This document shows positions 1-8,933 of a DNA stretch of 23,393 bases, in pieces. The notes under the pieces are model-generated. The model did no database searches. It worked only from the letters and a program-made list of their open reading frames with translations, and was not told the origin of the DNA. The stretch is taken from positions 1 through 23,393 of the forward strand of contig MLAK01000660.1 of assembly GCA_001839685.1 (NCBI GenBank). Reading direction: 5' to 3'. Each line of letters begins with the position of its first letter. The first letter of the stretch is position 1. The translations under genes and the position numbers were made by a program. This DNA comes from Tritrichomonas foetus (taxonomy: Eukaryota > Parabasalia > Tritrichomonadida > Tritrichomonadidae).

Positions 1-107
1 AAATTGAATTTTCGAAATAAATCATCCAACGATCATTTGAAATACTAAGCATATCAATTGCACTTAAATATTAGAAATAAAATCATTTCTTGCGAAAATT
101 CGATTTT

Positions 108-171
108 TTGAGTATTCCACTTTTTGAGTATTTTCTTGAGTATCTTTTGAATATTTGAGTATCGTTGAGTA
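108..171. repeat. Short degenerate repeat of TTGAGTA(T)
   Basis: Six copies of TTGAGTA or a one-base variant begin near 108, 124, 136, 147 (TTGAATAT), 155 and 165. Spacing is irregular (8-16 bp), so this is a cluster rather than a strict tandem array. It sits about 130 bp beyond the 3' end of the minus-strand armadillo gene. No gene is seen in 1-297. The role is unknown; it may be simple AT-rich sequence drift. Confidence 0.6.
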
Positions 172-224
172 GTACTCAGTAAAGCCGTGGCAAAAACTCA
201 AATTACAAAACGAAAATTCAATAA

Positions 225-264
225 ATTAAAATGAATTAAAATGAGTTGAAATGCATTAAAATGA
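225..264. repeat. 10-bp tandem repeat, four units
   Basis: Units of ATTAAAATGA lie at 225-234, 235-244 and 255-264, with a divergent unit GTTGAAATGC at 245-254. The array ends about 35 bp downstream of the stop of the minus-strand gene and may fall in its 3' flank. The sequence TTATAATAAA-like stretch between 275 and 295 would supply a UAAA-type poly(A) signal for that gene on the minus strand, if this is a trichomonad. Confidence 0.7.
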
Positions 265-297
265 ATAGTAAATAACATTTATTATAAATAACAAAAC

Positions 298-1746
298 TTA
301 TTCGTTCGATTGTAGCATGTTCGACACTATTGTATAAAATTCTGTTAGTGATACAGCATTATCCCACCACACGCTTACCGAATCATCTTCGAGTAAATCA
401 TGTAACCTTCCAGTTAAATCACATACAGTGAAATAAGATATAAGTGGATTAAATTCACCAGTCATTTGGGCAAAATGAATCAACCGTGCAATCGCATTAG
501 CACTTCTGCAAACAACGTTATGTACTCCACAGCCAAGAATATCAACTACAAGATCGATTATTTCTTGAGTAATGAACATTTTTATCATTGTTTGTGGACA
601 AAACATAATTGAAGTTGACATAAAGTAAGCAGCTTCAAGTTTACAGTTGAAATTACAATTATTTACATCATTCAAAATTTCTTGGATGAAGTCTGGTGTG
701 ATTTCTGTAAAAATTACATCACGAATAACTTCAACAAGATTTGACATCACCCACAGAACTTCGGTTATAAATTTTGGAATCATCAAATTATGTAATGAAA
801 TTCCAAGACCTGAATGATAAAGATTTAAGACATCGGAGGGTTTTGCATGACAAAGGTTTCCTAAAAGTTTGAGTGTAATTTCTGCGAGGTCTTCTTGTGA
901 TAAAAATCGAGGAATTAATTGTGATATTCCATTGTCGAACATAATCAAGACGGTTGAAGGAAATTCCCGCACAATCATTAACAAAATATGAAGAATTTGA
1001 AAGTTTGCATCATTATTAGGGATTTGTAATAAAGAAATCAAGTCAGGAATGAAAGAAAAAACACATTCTCTGGCAATATCTTTAAGATCTTCTAAAATTT
1101 TATCTAATGTACAACAGCAATAAACAATAAAGTCTGGAGAATCACTAGATTTTGCGAGTTCTGCAATCACGTCATGAATTCCCGTACAAATTAACGAGTC
1201 CCTAGCATAGTAGGACTCGTAGGCAAGACTCGAAACGAGCGTTAGACAAGCAAAATAGAGATCACGTGAAAAAGGTGAAGTGAGAGAGTCTAAAATTGAT
1301 AGACAAATCCCTGAATCTATGTAATATTCATGGAGGCTTGGCGATAAAGGGAAAAGCATTGAAATGGTATGATATAGAGCGACTTTAATATCTTCGCAAT
1401 CTGTTCCATTTAAAATATCCATAATGGAGTCAACAAAAAGTTCCGATTTTGTTATCTCATCTGTGACCATTGTAAAATCCGCAGGGTTTTTTTCGAGTCG
1501 AGAGGCAAATTGAAGAATTAATGAATTGTCGTTGCTATGAAGAATTCGATCAACTTCGTCCATTGTGACCTGCGGTGTATTGGTTAGGAGTTTCGAAGGG
1601 CCCCTGGCGGGAGAATAAAAAGCGAATGGACCCGTTCTTCGGAGGTTGTTAATTCTCGCCATTCTTTGTTTTGCAAACTCATCACTATAGCATGTTAAAG
1701 GTTGCGCATGTACTGGAAGTGATCCAGTGAAATCGTGGGCGATCAT
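298..1746 (-). CDS. Armadillo-repeat protein, importin-alpha-like
   Basis: The 482-residue product is almost wholly alpha-helical, with repeated roughly 42-residue hydrophobic helix patterns from about residue 65 to the end, as in armadillo solenoids. Residues 331-337 (LWVMSNL) match the importin-alpha helix-3 signature WxxxN (W332, N336). The next repeat reads EAAYFMSTS (371-379), where canonical importin-alpha has Trp and Asn, so much of the NLS-binding Trp/Asn ladder is lost. A basic patch at 25-37 (AKQRMARINNLRR) could be a reduced importin-beta-binding segment. Importin-alpha is normally about 500-550 residues. By family knowledge it would carry cargo to the nuclear pore, but the degenerate binding ladder makes another ARM role possible. 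The start is the first ATG of the frame and the stop is TAA. It faces away from the transposon pair to its right. ARM fold is sure; the importin-alpha assignment is moderate. Confidence 0.6.
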   Translation of the reverse strand: MIAHDFTGSLPVHAQPLTCYSDEFAKQRMARINNLRRTGPFAFYSPARGPSKLLTNTPQVTMDEVDRILHSNDNSLILQFASRLEKNPADFTMVTDEITKSELFVDSIMDILNGTDCEDIKVALYHTISMLFPLSPSLHEYYIDSGICLSILDSLTSPFSRDLYFACLTLVSSLAYESYYARDSLICTGIHDVIAELAKSSDSPDFIVYCCCTLDKILEDLKDIARECVFSFIPDLISLLQIPNNDANFQILHILLMIVREFPSTVLIMFDNGISQLIPRFLSQEDLAEITLKLLGNLCHAKPSDVLNLYHSGLGISLHNLMIPKFITEVLWVMSNLVEVIRDVIFTEITPDFIQEILNDVNNCNFNCKLEAAYFMSTSIMFCPQTMIKMFITQEIIDLVVDILGCGVHNVVCRSANAIARLIHFAQMTGEFNPLISYFTVCDLTGRLHDLLEDDSVSVWWDNAVSLTEFYTIVSNMLQSNE

Positions 1747-2040
1747 GAAATCTCAAAAAAAAAGAGATTCAGAATATATCTCGGATATTTTCTATAGCAT
1801 GGACGAATTTTGAATTGAGTTTCCAAATAACCTTTTGAAAAAGTCAAAAACTAATATTAGAAAAAAGTTTCTCAACTTCCTTGGTTGAGAGGGACTTAAT
1901 TTTTGTGGGGTTGATAATTATTCATCATTCAGATGTATACAAACCAAATAGTCTTAACGTACGAAATCACTCAAATGATCCTTATCATCAGTATTACTTA
2001 ATACCATCAGTCAAAAATCAAAACCCAAATAGCTAAAAGA

Positions 2041-2139
2041 ATGACGAAAATTTCCCTTATCGCAAACTTCGCAAATGGTCGAATTCACAAATATTTCGAA
2101 AATGATTCTGAAGAAGCTATTGTTTCAGTTTTCGGGTGA
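2041..2139 (+). pseudogene. Short frame near left end of E1
   Basis: An ATG-initiated frame of 32 codons ends in TGA at 2137-2139. It contains a hydrophilic stretch (GRIHKYFENDSEEAIVS) that looks protein-like. In E2 the corresponding region around 3185-3240 shows a weakly similar DNA stretch (GATYCTGAAG and neighbours). It may be the start of an old element-encoded gene broken by mutation. No family is recognised. Confidence 0.3.
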
Positions 2140-2432
2140 ACAGCTTTCAGTCAATTGTTAAATCTATATTTTATAGTTATGAGCCATATTTATTCATAGT
2201 TTTGAAATTTTGCAACAATTAAACCGAAAAAAGAGCGATTTTGGAGAAAGCCTAAAAAAAAATTGTGAGAAGCTTTTTTTCCAAGAATCATAAAGATTAT
2301 AACACTGCTTCCCATAATTCTATTTACACTTCTTCTATCGATTTTTAATTAAAAATCGCGAAAATTTTGATAGTTTTAACTCAGTGATGTTGAATTAATT
2401 CAATTTCCATTTGACAAATATGAATGTATTGA

Positions 2433-2648
2433 AATCTTTTCTGTCATAAAATTTTAGTATATGTAGAAAATAGACTGGCAGTCCTCAACAGCACATTCTC
2501 AAGCAGGGATACAGATACAACGATTGAAAGACCAAATCAAGAAAAATGGAATCCAATATGTTTTTTTCCAGACTCGATGCCAAGTGAATTTTCTGATGAC
2601 TCGCCAATTAGATGGCAAAACATTCGTAATCTTCTCATTGATGCCTAA
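2433..2648 (+). pseudogene. Decayed C-terminal coding fragment within E1
   Basis: The frame is open for 71 codons from after TGA at 2430-2432 to TAA at 2646-2648, with no ATG until about 2577. From 2487 the translation has balanced, protein-like composition, including segments such as TTIERPNQEKWNPICFF and SPIRWQNIRNLLIDA. Open frames on other strands over the same bases look random. It is probably the tail of an element-encoded protein whose upstream part is destroyed. The family is not recognised. Confidence 0.35.
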
Positions 2649-3296
2649 ATTTTTTTTATTTATATCAAAATTATTAATATTTTTTTTATACTTCATTTTT
2701 GTATTTTGGAAAACATTATAATTTTCGATGGAGGGTCATATGATAATAAAAAGCACGATTTATGATAAGAAATAATCAAGATATTAATGCTATAAAATCA
2801 CTTTTTATCTCAATAATTCTCAGAAATTTCTGTGGGGTTTATTTTTTTCTCACAATTTTTTTTTGGATTTGGTTTTCTCTGTATCTTGATTTTTAAATTA
2901 TAATATTTATATATTATTAATAGGATTACAATTAAATAATATTTAGATGACAATAATATCAACAATTATTCATTTGGATCTCTCAATAGTCTTCTACATC
3001 TAGAGCTAGTTAGTTTGTATACATCTCATCATTCAATAAAAGGTATACAAGCGGATAGCTTAACGTACGAAAAAATCGAAAAACACTATTATTGGCGCAC
3101 CTGCTCAAAATCAAATAACTATATTTTGAAAACTTAATTCTTAAGTGTTACCCATTATTATTATTATGTCATTTTCAAATTATTCGCGAATCGATGGAAA
3201 TTTTAATATTTGATCCTGAAGTGATAATTGCGAACTCACATTGCAGATTTGTTCATATTAGTTTATATACATGAATCATCATCAAAAGCATGAAAT

Positions 3297-3422
3297 ATGA
3301 CTTCAGGATTTCTCAAAAAAGTTAAAAAACTTTCAGAAAATGAACAACTTCCGATGCCTTTTGCTGCCAATTGTGGGGTCTTTCACATTCTCAATTGGAA
3401 CACTATCTTTAAATATTCTTAA
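3297..3422 (+). pseudogene. Short coding-like frame within E2
   Basis: A 41-codon frame from ATG at 3297 to TAA at 3420-3422 has protein-like composition, with segments such as FLKKVKKLSENEQLPMPF and CGVFHILNW. It is followed, after a further interruption, by another + strand frame at 3520-3777. Together they suggest one decayed + strand gene occupying E2. No family is recognised. Confidence 0.3.
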
Positions 3423-3519
3423 TGTTTATTATCACCATCATGAAAAGATTTTTTAATTGGTAGTTTTCGAGATAAAGCTATATTTCATTTTTCTTTTTAA
3501 TTTTTATGTAAAATATTGA

Positions 3520-3777
3520 ATTAATTGTGAAAAGATACATCAATTTCTGAATAATGGTGAAATTGAAGCACTGGAGATTTAGATTCCATTCTCGCATCAA
3601 ACCCCGGGAATATGTCTTGAAAAACAATGTTATTGGATTTATCACGAAAAAAATATTATTGATCAACATAATTTTTTTAATGTTGATATCATGTATTTGA
3701 TTTCTTACCAAAAACTGTTCCATTGGTATTTTGTGATGACAACCNTTTTAGATACAGTCGAATTTTANATTATATGA
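3520..3777 (+). pseudogene. Broken frame within E2, one in-frame TAG
   Basis: The + frame is open from 3520, interrupted once by TAG at 3580-3582, then open to TGA at 3775-3777. Translated pieces (CEKIHQFLNNGEIEALEI, HQTPGICLEKQCYWIYHEK) look like real protein. An N at 3745 and another at 3768 (codon TAN, either sense or stop) limit certainty. There is an 81-codon open frame on the opposite strand over much of the same span, which I regard as a shadow. The family is not recognised. Confidence 0.35.
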
Positions 3778-4172
3778 TTAATAATTACATTACCAAATTT
3801 AGAATTATTCCCTCTTTTTTAATTTTTTTGAAATTACAATATTGTTATTCTTTTTTTATTTGATGAATAGCGAAAATTTTCATAAATTTTCATATATGCA
3901 TATCTATTGCATTAGAGCAATAAAGTCTTTATTATTTACATTTTTTTTATCATTTGTTCTCAATTTTTGAAATAAAAATATTATATCTTCAGAATTTCTT
4001 CATATCAATATTTTTGTAATATCTTCTCTTATTATAAATAATTTCTAAATTCGCCCAATAAAATATATGATTTATGTCTTTATTATCAATTATTCATATT
4101 AAACATTAAAATATATTCCCCCAATTTGGCTACAGACCCCAACCGCTTCTGCTTGTATACCTTTATTCAATA

Positions 4173-4427
4173 CATAAATAGTCAAATCAAATGAACATAT
4201 AAACGGTCAACAAACAAATATCGTTTCAATTTTTCACTATTTCATTCAAATTCGAGAAAGGTAATTTGAGCGTAGTGACCATATAAATATTCTAACATTG
4301 TTTTGAATAAAATGTACGATAAATACAATTGAGTGTATCGTCTTTGGAACCGATTATTTTTGGATCTAATTTCACCATTACTTTTCACCTTTCATATCGT
4401 TCACCCATAAAAATTAATCACATAGAA
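4173..4427. other. Upstream region of the solenoid gene
   Basis: This is AT-rich sequence between E2 and the ATG at 4428. The coding frame is open upstream to 4329 but contains no ATG, so translation is taken from 4428. TCATAT near 4393-4398, about 30 bases before the ATG, fits the trichomonad initiator pattern TCA-Y-W; so do other nearby sites, so no single start site can be chosen. Confidence 0.3.
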
Positions 4428-7400
4428 ATGTCTTCACCAGAGGCCCAACTCGAGAAATTAATTTTATTAACAAAATCAATTCCTAGTGTTCCTCAAGCAA
4501 TTCAAACCATTCAAACATTTCGTAAACAAATTTCATATAATTGGATTAATTCGATAAGCTTTGAACATCGACACAGAGTAATGTGCACCATTTGGTCAAC
4601 GTTATTTGAACTCGCAATTAATGAAAATGCAACAATTTATGTGAACGTTTGTTCAACAATCGGAGCATTAATTTACTGTATTGCGCCATTTTATCCGCAT
4701 TTGTTGATGAGATCTTTTTCAGCAGCAGCAACCGAAATCAAAACAACATCATACGCGTCAATTGCAATCATTAGTGCGTTTTTAAATATCGTTCACTCAA
4801 TATCTCCAGCCGACGTTGAACAGTTTGTTATCGATACTCCAGTTTTACTTCACTTTGGAGTAGATGTGAGCAGATTCATTCGCCATCTTCCAAAACTGAT
4901 TCCTCTTATGGAGCCATTGAATATTCAATTTCATCAACAATTATTACTTTCTTTAGTCATTTCATTTGGTAAAGATCCAAATTTTTATTACGTTGAATCA
5001 ATCTGCTTACTCATTTCTTTATCACCTCAAAACTTAGTTCCACTCTTAAAAGACTTAATTTTGAAGAATTCACTTAACCAATGCATTTTGGCACTTGGTC
5101 CTAGAATTTTTAACAACGACAAAATTTTTGAATTCTTCACAGAAGATGATTTAGTGAAATTTTCATCAGTCGCCTTAGAAGTGATTTCTAATCCATCTAG
5201 TGCATTAACAGATTTTGAAAATGCATGTAATACTTTATCAGCATTGACAGAACGTTGTTCTGGTGAATTTTTGGAAAATTTACTCCAAGAAATCAAAAAA
5301 GCGAAACTTCAAGAATATCCAAAACACTTCACACGCTTTTTAATGCTTATTTCATCAGATTTTGAAGAATTAAAGATAAATGACGACGATAAAAATGGTG
5401 TTAAATGTGCAAAAATCTCAGCATTAACCAAATATCTACAAAAAAATCCAACGGCTGAAGAAATCGAAACAATTTTAGATATGGCAATTAAAGCCTCATC
5501 TTATAAAATTAATGAAATTACTTCTTTGTTAATAATCATGGTGAATACTTGTTTTCAAACATTTGTTAAAACAAATAAAAAGAAGGTTACTTTTCTTCTA
5601 AATCAATTTTTACATAATAAGCATCTTTCATGGGTTCAAAATTGCGAATTAGTCAAATTAATTGAATCAATAGGAAGTGATCTTTGTCATAATCTTATTG
5701 AAAATTTCGATGAAAACGTAATTGTCAAATTATTATCGTTTGCTTTTTCACAATACAATGAATTATCTGATCGTGCAGTAAAATGTTTATCAAACTTGAT
5801 TGAATTCAACAATATGGACGTTTTCTTTAATTATTTAAATGAAGTTAATATTTTTGATGAATTTTTATGTGAAAGATTTATTATTTTAATTAATTCATTA
5901 TATAAACACTTTCCAAGACCCATTTTTGCATTTTATGCCCCAATTGTGGCAGATTTAATTAAATTTTTCGATACACCAAATATTGCAGGATGTGGCTTTG
6001 AATTTTTAAGGAGATCTAATTATTATTCAATACCAAAATCATTTTTCAATGAATGCATTGATTGGATTGTTCGATTATATAAATCAGTTACACAAAAAGT
6101 CTCAGCAATTAAATCACCATTACGAAAACCAGAGTTACCATTTATTACAAATAATATGGAGACAGATGTAGTTTCTGTTTCATTAATTGAAGCAAAATCA
6201 CAACTTAGACCATTGAAAAGTGTGCTTCTTTATTTTATGAGTATTCCAAATATTCTTGATTCACGAAGCATTGTTTTAATGGAAGAAAATCTTCGATTAT
6301 TCCCTGATATGATTCTTTCTAAAGCTGTTGATTGTTTACAATTGATTCCAGATCGTTTTAGTTCGACTGTTGCGGAAGTTTTAAATACAACAAGTTCATT
6401 CAAAACAGCAGCAGCCTGCGCTGAATTTTTATGTTTTGGGAACATTGAATATCGACTGAAAACAGTAGATTCTGTTCGATTCCTTATTCAAAATCAAAAA
6501 GTTAAATCAGGTGCATTGATTTTTAGCTTTTATCGGTTTTTGAATTTTGCCAATGTAGATGAAGCTTCAGAACTTCTTGAAAAGGCTAAAGAAAGACTTG
6601 GAATAGTTGCATTAGCAACACTTGATGCAAAACTATGTTTATCTGATCAAACACAATTCGAAGCTTTTTCATCTAAGACAAAATTCAGTCATTGGCCAAT
6701 AAATGATGCTGATTTTTGTCACTTTTTCGAATCAAATGAATTTGCAACAGCAACCATCACTGAATATGATGACATTGATGATGGTCATTGGAAATTCATC
6801 TTTGATCATAAAGATAGATTCAATTTAGTCAATTTTGATGAATATAAAGCAAACAATTTCCACAAATTATCACAATATGTGAAATTCGCGCCAGAACCAA
6901 TCTATGTTCATCAACAAGTCGAAAGAATCAAAAAGATGTCGATAACACAACATGTAATTGATGAAGAATTCGTCTTTGATCCTAGTTTAGCTTTAAACTT
7001 TTTCGCTTATTCGAATGTTTTAATGGATCAAAAATTATTTGACCAATATTTCAAAGAATCTGCAAAATCCCAAAATAGTGAACTAATCTATTTTGCAATT
7101 GATTATGCAACTCGAAATCATTTGAAATATGATAAATCTTTACTTATTGAAAATAAAGTTTATGAAGCCAAACACGAGAAGTTGATAAAATTACTTTCAA
7201 CCATTTTTGATAAATCTGATGTTCCTTTTGATGAATCTATGTCAATTGATGACATCACAGTTAATTTTTATGATAAAAGAAATCTCATTATTTCTGTACA
7301 TTTTGAAGAATATATGGAAAAAGCCTTTGGAAACATACATTATTCATCAAAACAATTTGTTAAGCTTGCTTTCTTTATGGCAAACATGAAATATTCAAAG

Positions 7401-8555
7401 GATTTGATTTCTAAATACGTTTCAAAAGCAGTTGATGCAATGGATCAATGGGATCATTCTAAAAAACTAATTTCATTTTTACGATTAGTTACAAATCTAT
7501 CAATGAGAACATCAAATTCCGAACTGATTAACTTTGTGTCACCTTTATTCCAAAGTGAAAGTGCAGCAGTGATAAATGAACTTAGTCATTTGCTTTATGA
7601 AGTTCTCTTAAATATTGAAGTATCACCAATTCTTTATCAATTATGTCGTAGTTGTGTAGATAATTATCATGCCATTTCACCCTTTTTAAAAGTCGTCACA
7701 TTAATTGCATCATTTTCGCAGAATCGATCAATTGAAAATATTACCAAAGCAATGGTTAATTCACAACTGAATAATGACTTAAAGATCCCTTCTCTAATAT
7801 TAAATGGTTTTCGATTAATGGCGACATTTTTGAATGAAAAATCAAATGCTTGGAAATTATTTTATGATACAAGTGATTATTTCTTTGATACACTCATAAT
7901 CAACCTTGATAAACCAATTTTCGATGAAGCTATTGAACATGCAATGTATTTATTAATTCATCGACCAGAAATAGAAAGATATGATTCTTACTATAAACCA
8001 AAAATTATTCATTATGCATTTTATGTTGAACCAAATTCGCCATCTCTAAAATCGCACATGCGAATAATTCAAGCTTTCCAGCATCATATTGGTTCACCAT
8101 CACCACAATATCAATCGTTCATGCATAAATTTGTGATTTCTTCGATCCCTGATCCAAATTTATTCGACATTTTGATTAATTTTGCAAAATGGGCAATTTC
8201 TAAATGTTATATTGATGACGAATTCGGAATGCTAGCAACAAAAGTAGCAGAAAAATATGTTTACTATTTCCCATGGCAACAAAAAATGCAAATTTTTGCA
8301 GAGTTATTAAAACTGCCTTCAGTTCCAATTGAAACAGCATTTACACAAATTTGGAGAGTTTATTGTCATGGAACTCCATTCTTGAATGTATTTCTATTAC
8401 TTTTATATTATGTCAGACAATGTACAACTGAAGAAGCCCAATTATGCGATGATGTAATTTTGTCATTTTGCAATAATGAAAAAGATGGGAAAATTATTAA
8501 TATTATGCACTGTATTATGGCAGGAGAATCCAAAAGAATTCTGATGCTTATGTGA
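4428..8555 (+). CDS. Large alpha-solenoid (HEAT/ARM-like) protein, unknown function
   Basis: The gene encodes 1375 residues from ATG at 4428, and the frame upstream of that has no ATG. The sequence is a long succession of amphipathic helices rich in Leu, Ile, Phe and Asn, with no signal peptide, no convincing transmembrane helix, and no catalytic motif. Such composition and size fit HEAT/ARM-type scaffolds (karyopherin-beta, nucleoporin or trafficking scaffolds), but no family signature was recognised. I therefore name only the fold. A short charged acidic loop (ITEYDDIDDGH, near residue 790) and an Asp-rich segment around 945-955 interrupt the helical pattern. Codon use is strongly A/T-biased like its neighbours. 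The stop is TGA, followed within 25 bases by TAAATAAAATAATAAAC, a good UAAA poly(A) region. Confidence 0.8.
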   Translation: MSSPEAQLEKLILLTKSIPSVPQAIQTIQTFRKQISYNWINSISFEHRHRVMCTIWSTLFELAINENATIYVNVCSTIGALIYCIAPFYPHLLMRSFSAAATEIKTTSYASIAIISAFLNIVHSISPADVEQFVIDTPVLLHFGVDVSRFIRHLPKLIPLMEPLNIQFHQQLLLSLVISFGKDPNFYYVESICLLISLSPQNLVPLLKDLILKNSLNQCILALGPRIFNNDKIFEFFTEDDLVKFSSVALEVISNPSSALTDFENACNTLSALTERCSGEFLENLLQEIKKAKLQEYPKHFTRFLMLISSDFEELKINDDDKNGVKCAKISALTKYLQKNPTAEEIETILDMAIKASSYKINEITSLLIIMVNTCFQTFVKTNKKKVTFLLNQFLHNKHLSWVQNCELVKLIESIGSDLCHNLIENFDENVIVKLLSFAFSQYNELSDRAVKCLSNLIEFNNMDVFFNYLNEVNIFDEFLCERFIILINSLYKHFPRPIFAFYAPIVADLIKFFDTPNIAGCGFEFLRRSNYYSIPKSFFNECIDWIVRLYKSVTQKVSAIKSPLRKPELPFITNNMETDVVSVSLIEAKSQLRPLKSVLLYFMSIPNILDSRSIVLMEENLRLFPDMILSKAVDCLQLIPDRFSSTVAEVLNTTSSFKTAAACAEFLCFGNIEYRLKTVDSVRFLIQNQKVKSGALIFSFYRFLNFANVDEASELLEKAKERLGIVALATLDAKLCLSDQTQFEAFSSKTKFSHWPINDADFCHFFESNEFATATITEYDDIDDGHWKFIFDHKDRFNLVNFDEYKANNFHKLSQYVKFAPEPIYVHQQVERIKKMSITQHVIDEEFVFDPSLALNFFAYSNVLMDQKLFDQYFKESAKSQNSELIYFAIDYATRNHLKYDKSLLIENKVYEAKHEKLIKLLSTIFDKSDVPFDESMSIDDITVNFYDKRNLIISVHFEEYMEKAFGNIHYSSKQFVKLAFFMANMKYSKDLISKYVSKAVDAMDQWDHSKKLISFLRLVTNLSMRTSNSELINFVSPLFQSESAAVINELSHLLYEVLLNIEVSPILYQLCRSCVDNYHAISPFLKVVTLIASFSQNRSIENITKAMVNSQLNNDLKIPSLILNGFRLMATFLNEKSNAWKLFYDTSDYFFDTLIINLDKPIFDEAIEHAMYLLIHRPEIERYDSYYKPKIIHYAFYVEPNSPSLKSHMRIIQAFQHHIGSPSPQYQSFMHKFVISSIPDPNLFDILINFAKWAISKCYIDDEFGMLATKVAEKYVYYFPWQQKMQIFAELLKLPSVPIETAFTQIWRVYCHGTPFLNVFLLLLYYVRQCTTEEAQLCDDVILSFCNNEKDGKIINIMHCIMAGESKRILMLM

Positions 8556-8933
8556 GAAAACATATGTTTGTAAATAAAATAATAAACTTTCTTTTGCGTC
8601 GCATTTTATCAAAATAACCCGATTTTTTTTTTTAAAAAATCTACTTATTTTGTCTATATTTTCACTCAAATTATATTCTAAATGTTATTAAGAATAATTT
8701 TATTAATAATATGGACTGTGCTAACATGACTAGTACATCATAGTATATTTGTTTAATAAGAAGGTAAAGAACATTATGTTATCGTGAATGATAAACGTGA
8801 ACCAAATTATCTCAGAAAAAGTTTACAGATAAGTTTTTCGTTTTGTAATAAAAAAAATCGCATTTTTCTATCGTCAAAGGTGAAATTATCTCAAATTTCT
8901 TTATTTGGTCGTCTGATTTTCCTAAATTTTTCA
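8556..8933. other. Intergenic region, solenoid gene to ubiquilin
   Basis: This 378-bp span holds the likely 3' end of the upstream gene (TAAA cluster near 8570-8587) and the 5' flank of ubiquilin. The ubiquilin frame is open upstream to 8784, beginning at a GTG with no ATG, and that part encodes basic and hydrophobic sequence unlike a UBL domain. It is therefore treated as untranslated. Nothing else was recognised. Confidence 0.5.

Larger units (their letters stand above)
1931..3026. mobile_element. DNA transposon copy E1 with TIRs and 8-bp TSD
   Basis: The 1096-bp segment begins AGATGTATACAAAC (1931-1944) and ends with its exact reverse complement (3013-3026). Weaker match continues inward (AA-TAG). 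It is flanked by a perfect 8-bp direct repeat CATCATTC (1923-1930 and 3027-3034), a target-site duplication. A subterminal motif CTTAACGTACGAAA at 1953-1966 recurs at the same distance from the end of element E2. An 8-bp duplication is compatible with hAT, P, Merlin or Mutator-like transposases; the superfamily cannot be settled from the ends alone. Inside are only short decayed frames, so this copy looks non-autonomous or dead. Confidence 0.82.
3039..4164. mobile_element. DNA transposon copy E2 with TIRs and 8-bp TSD
   Basis: The 1126-bp segment begins AAAGGTATACAAGC (3039-3052) and ends with its exact reverse complement (4151-4164). A perfect 8-bp direct repeat ATTCAATA flanks it (3031-3038 and 4165-4172). 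Its ends share GTATACAA with E1, and CTTAACGTACGAAA recurs at 3059-3072, 20 bp in from the end (22 bp in E1). E1 and E2 are thus related but not recent copies of one another. Two ambiguous bases (3745, 3768) lie inside. Coding remnants on the + strand are broken. Confidence 0.82.

Noticed and set aside
3478..3723. 81-codon minus-strand frame in E2
   Set aside because: The + strand reading of the same bases looks more protein-like despite one stop; the minus frame is probably a shadow.
3745..3768. Two ambiguous bases as biological signal
   Set aside because: They are sequencing ambiguities; they only limit the reading of the E2 fragment.
4329..4427. N-terminal extension of the solenoid gene
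   Set aside because: The open frame begins at TTG with no ATG before 4428; eukaryotic initiation at TTG is unlikely.
8784..8933. 50-codon extension of ubiquilin
   Set aside because: It starts at GTG, has no ATG, and the UBL domain begins exactly at the Met encoded at 8934.
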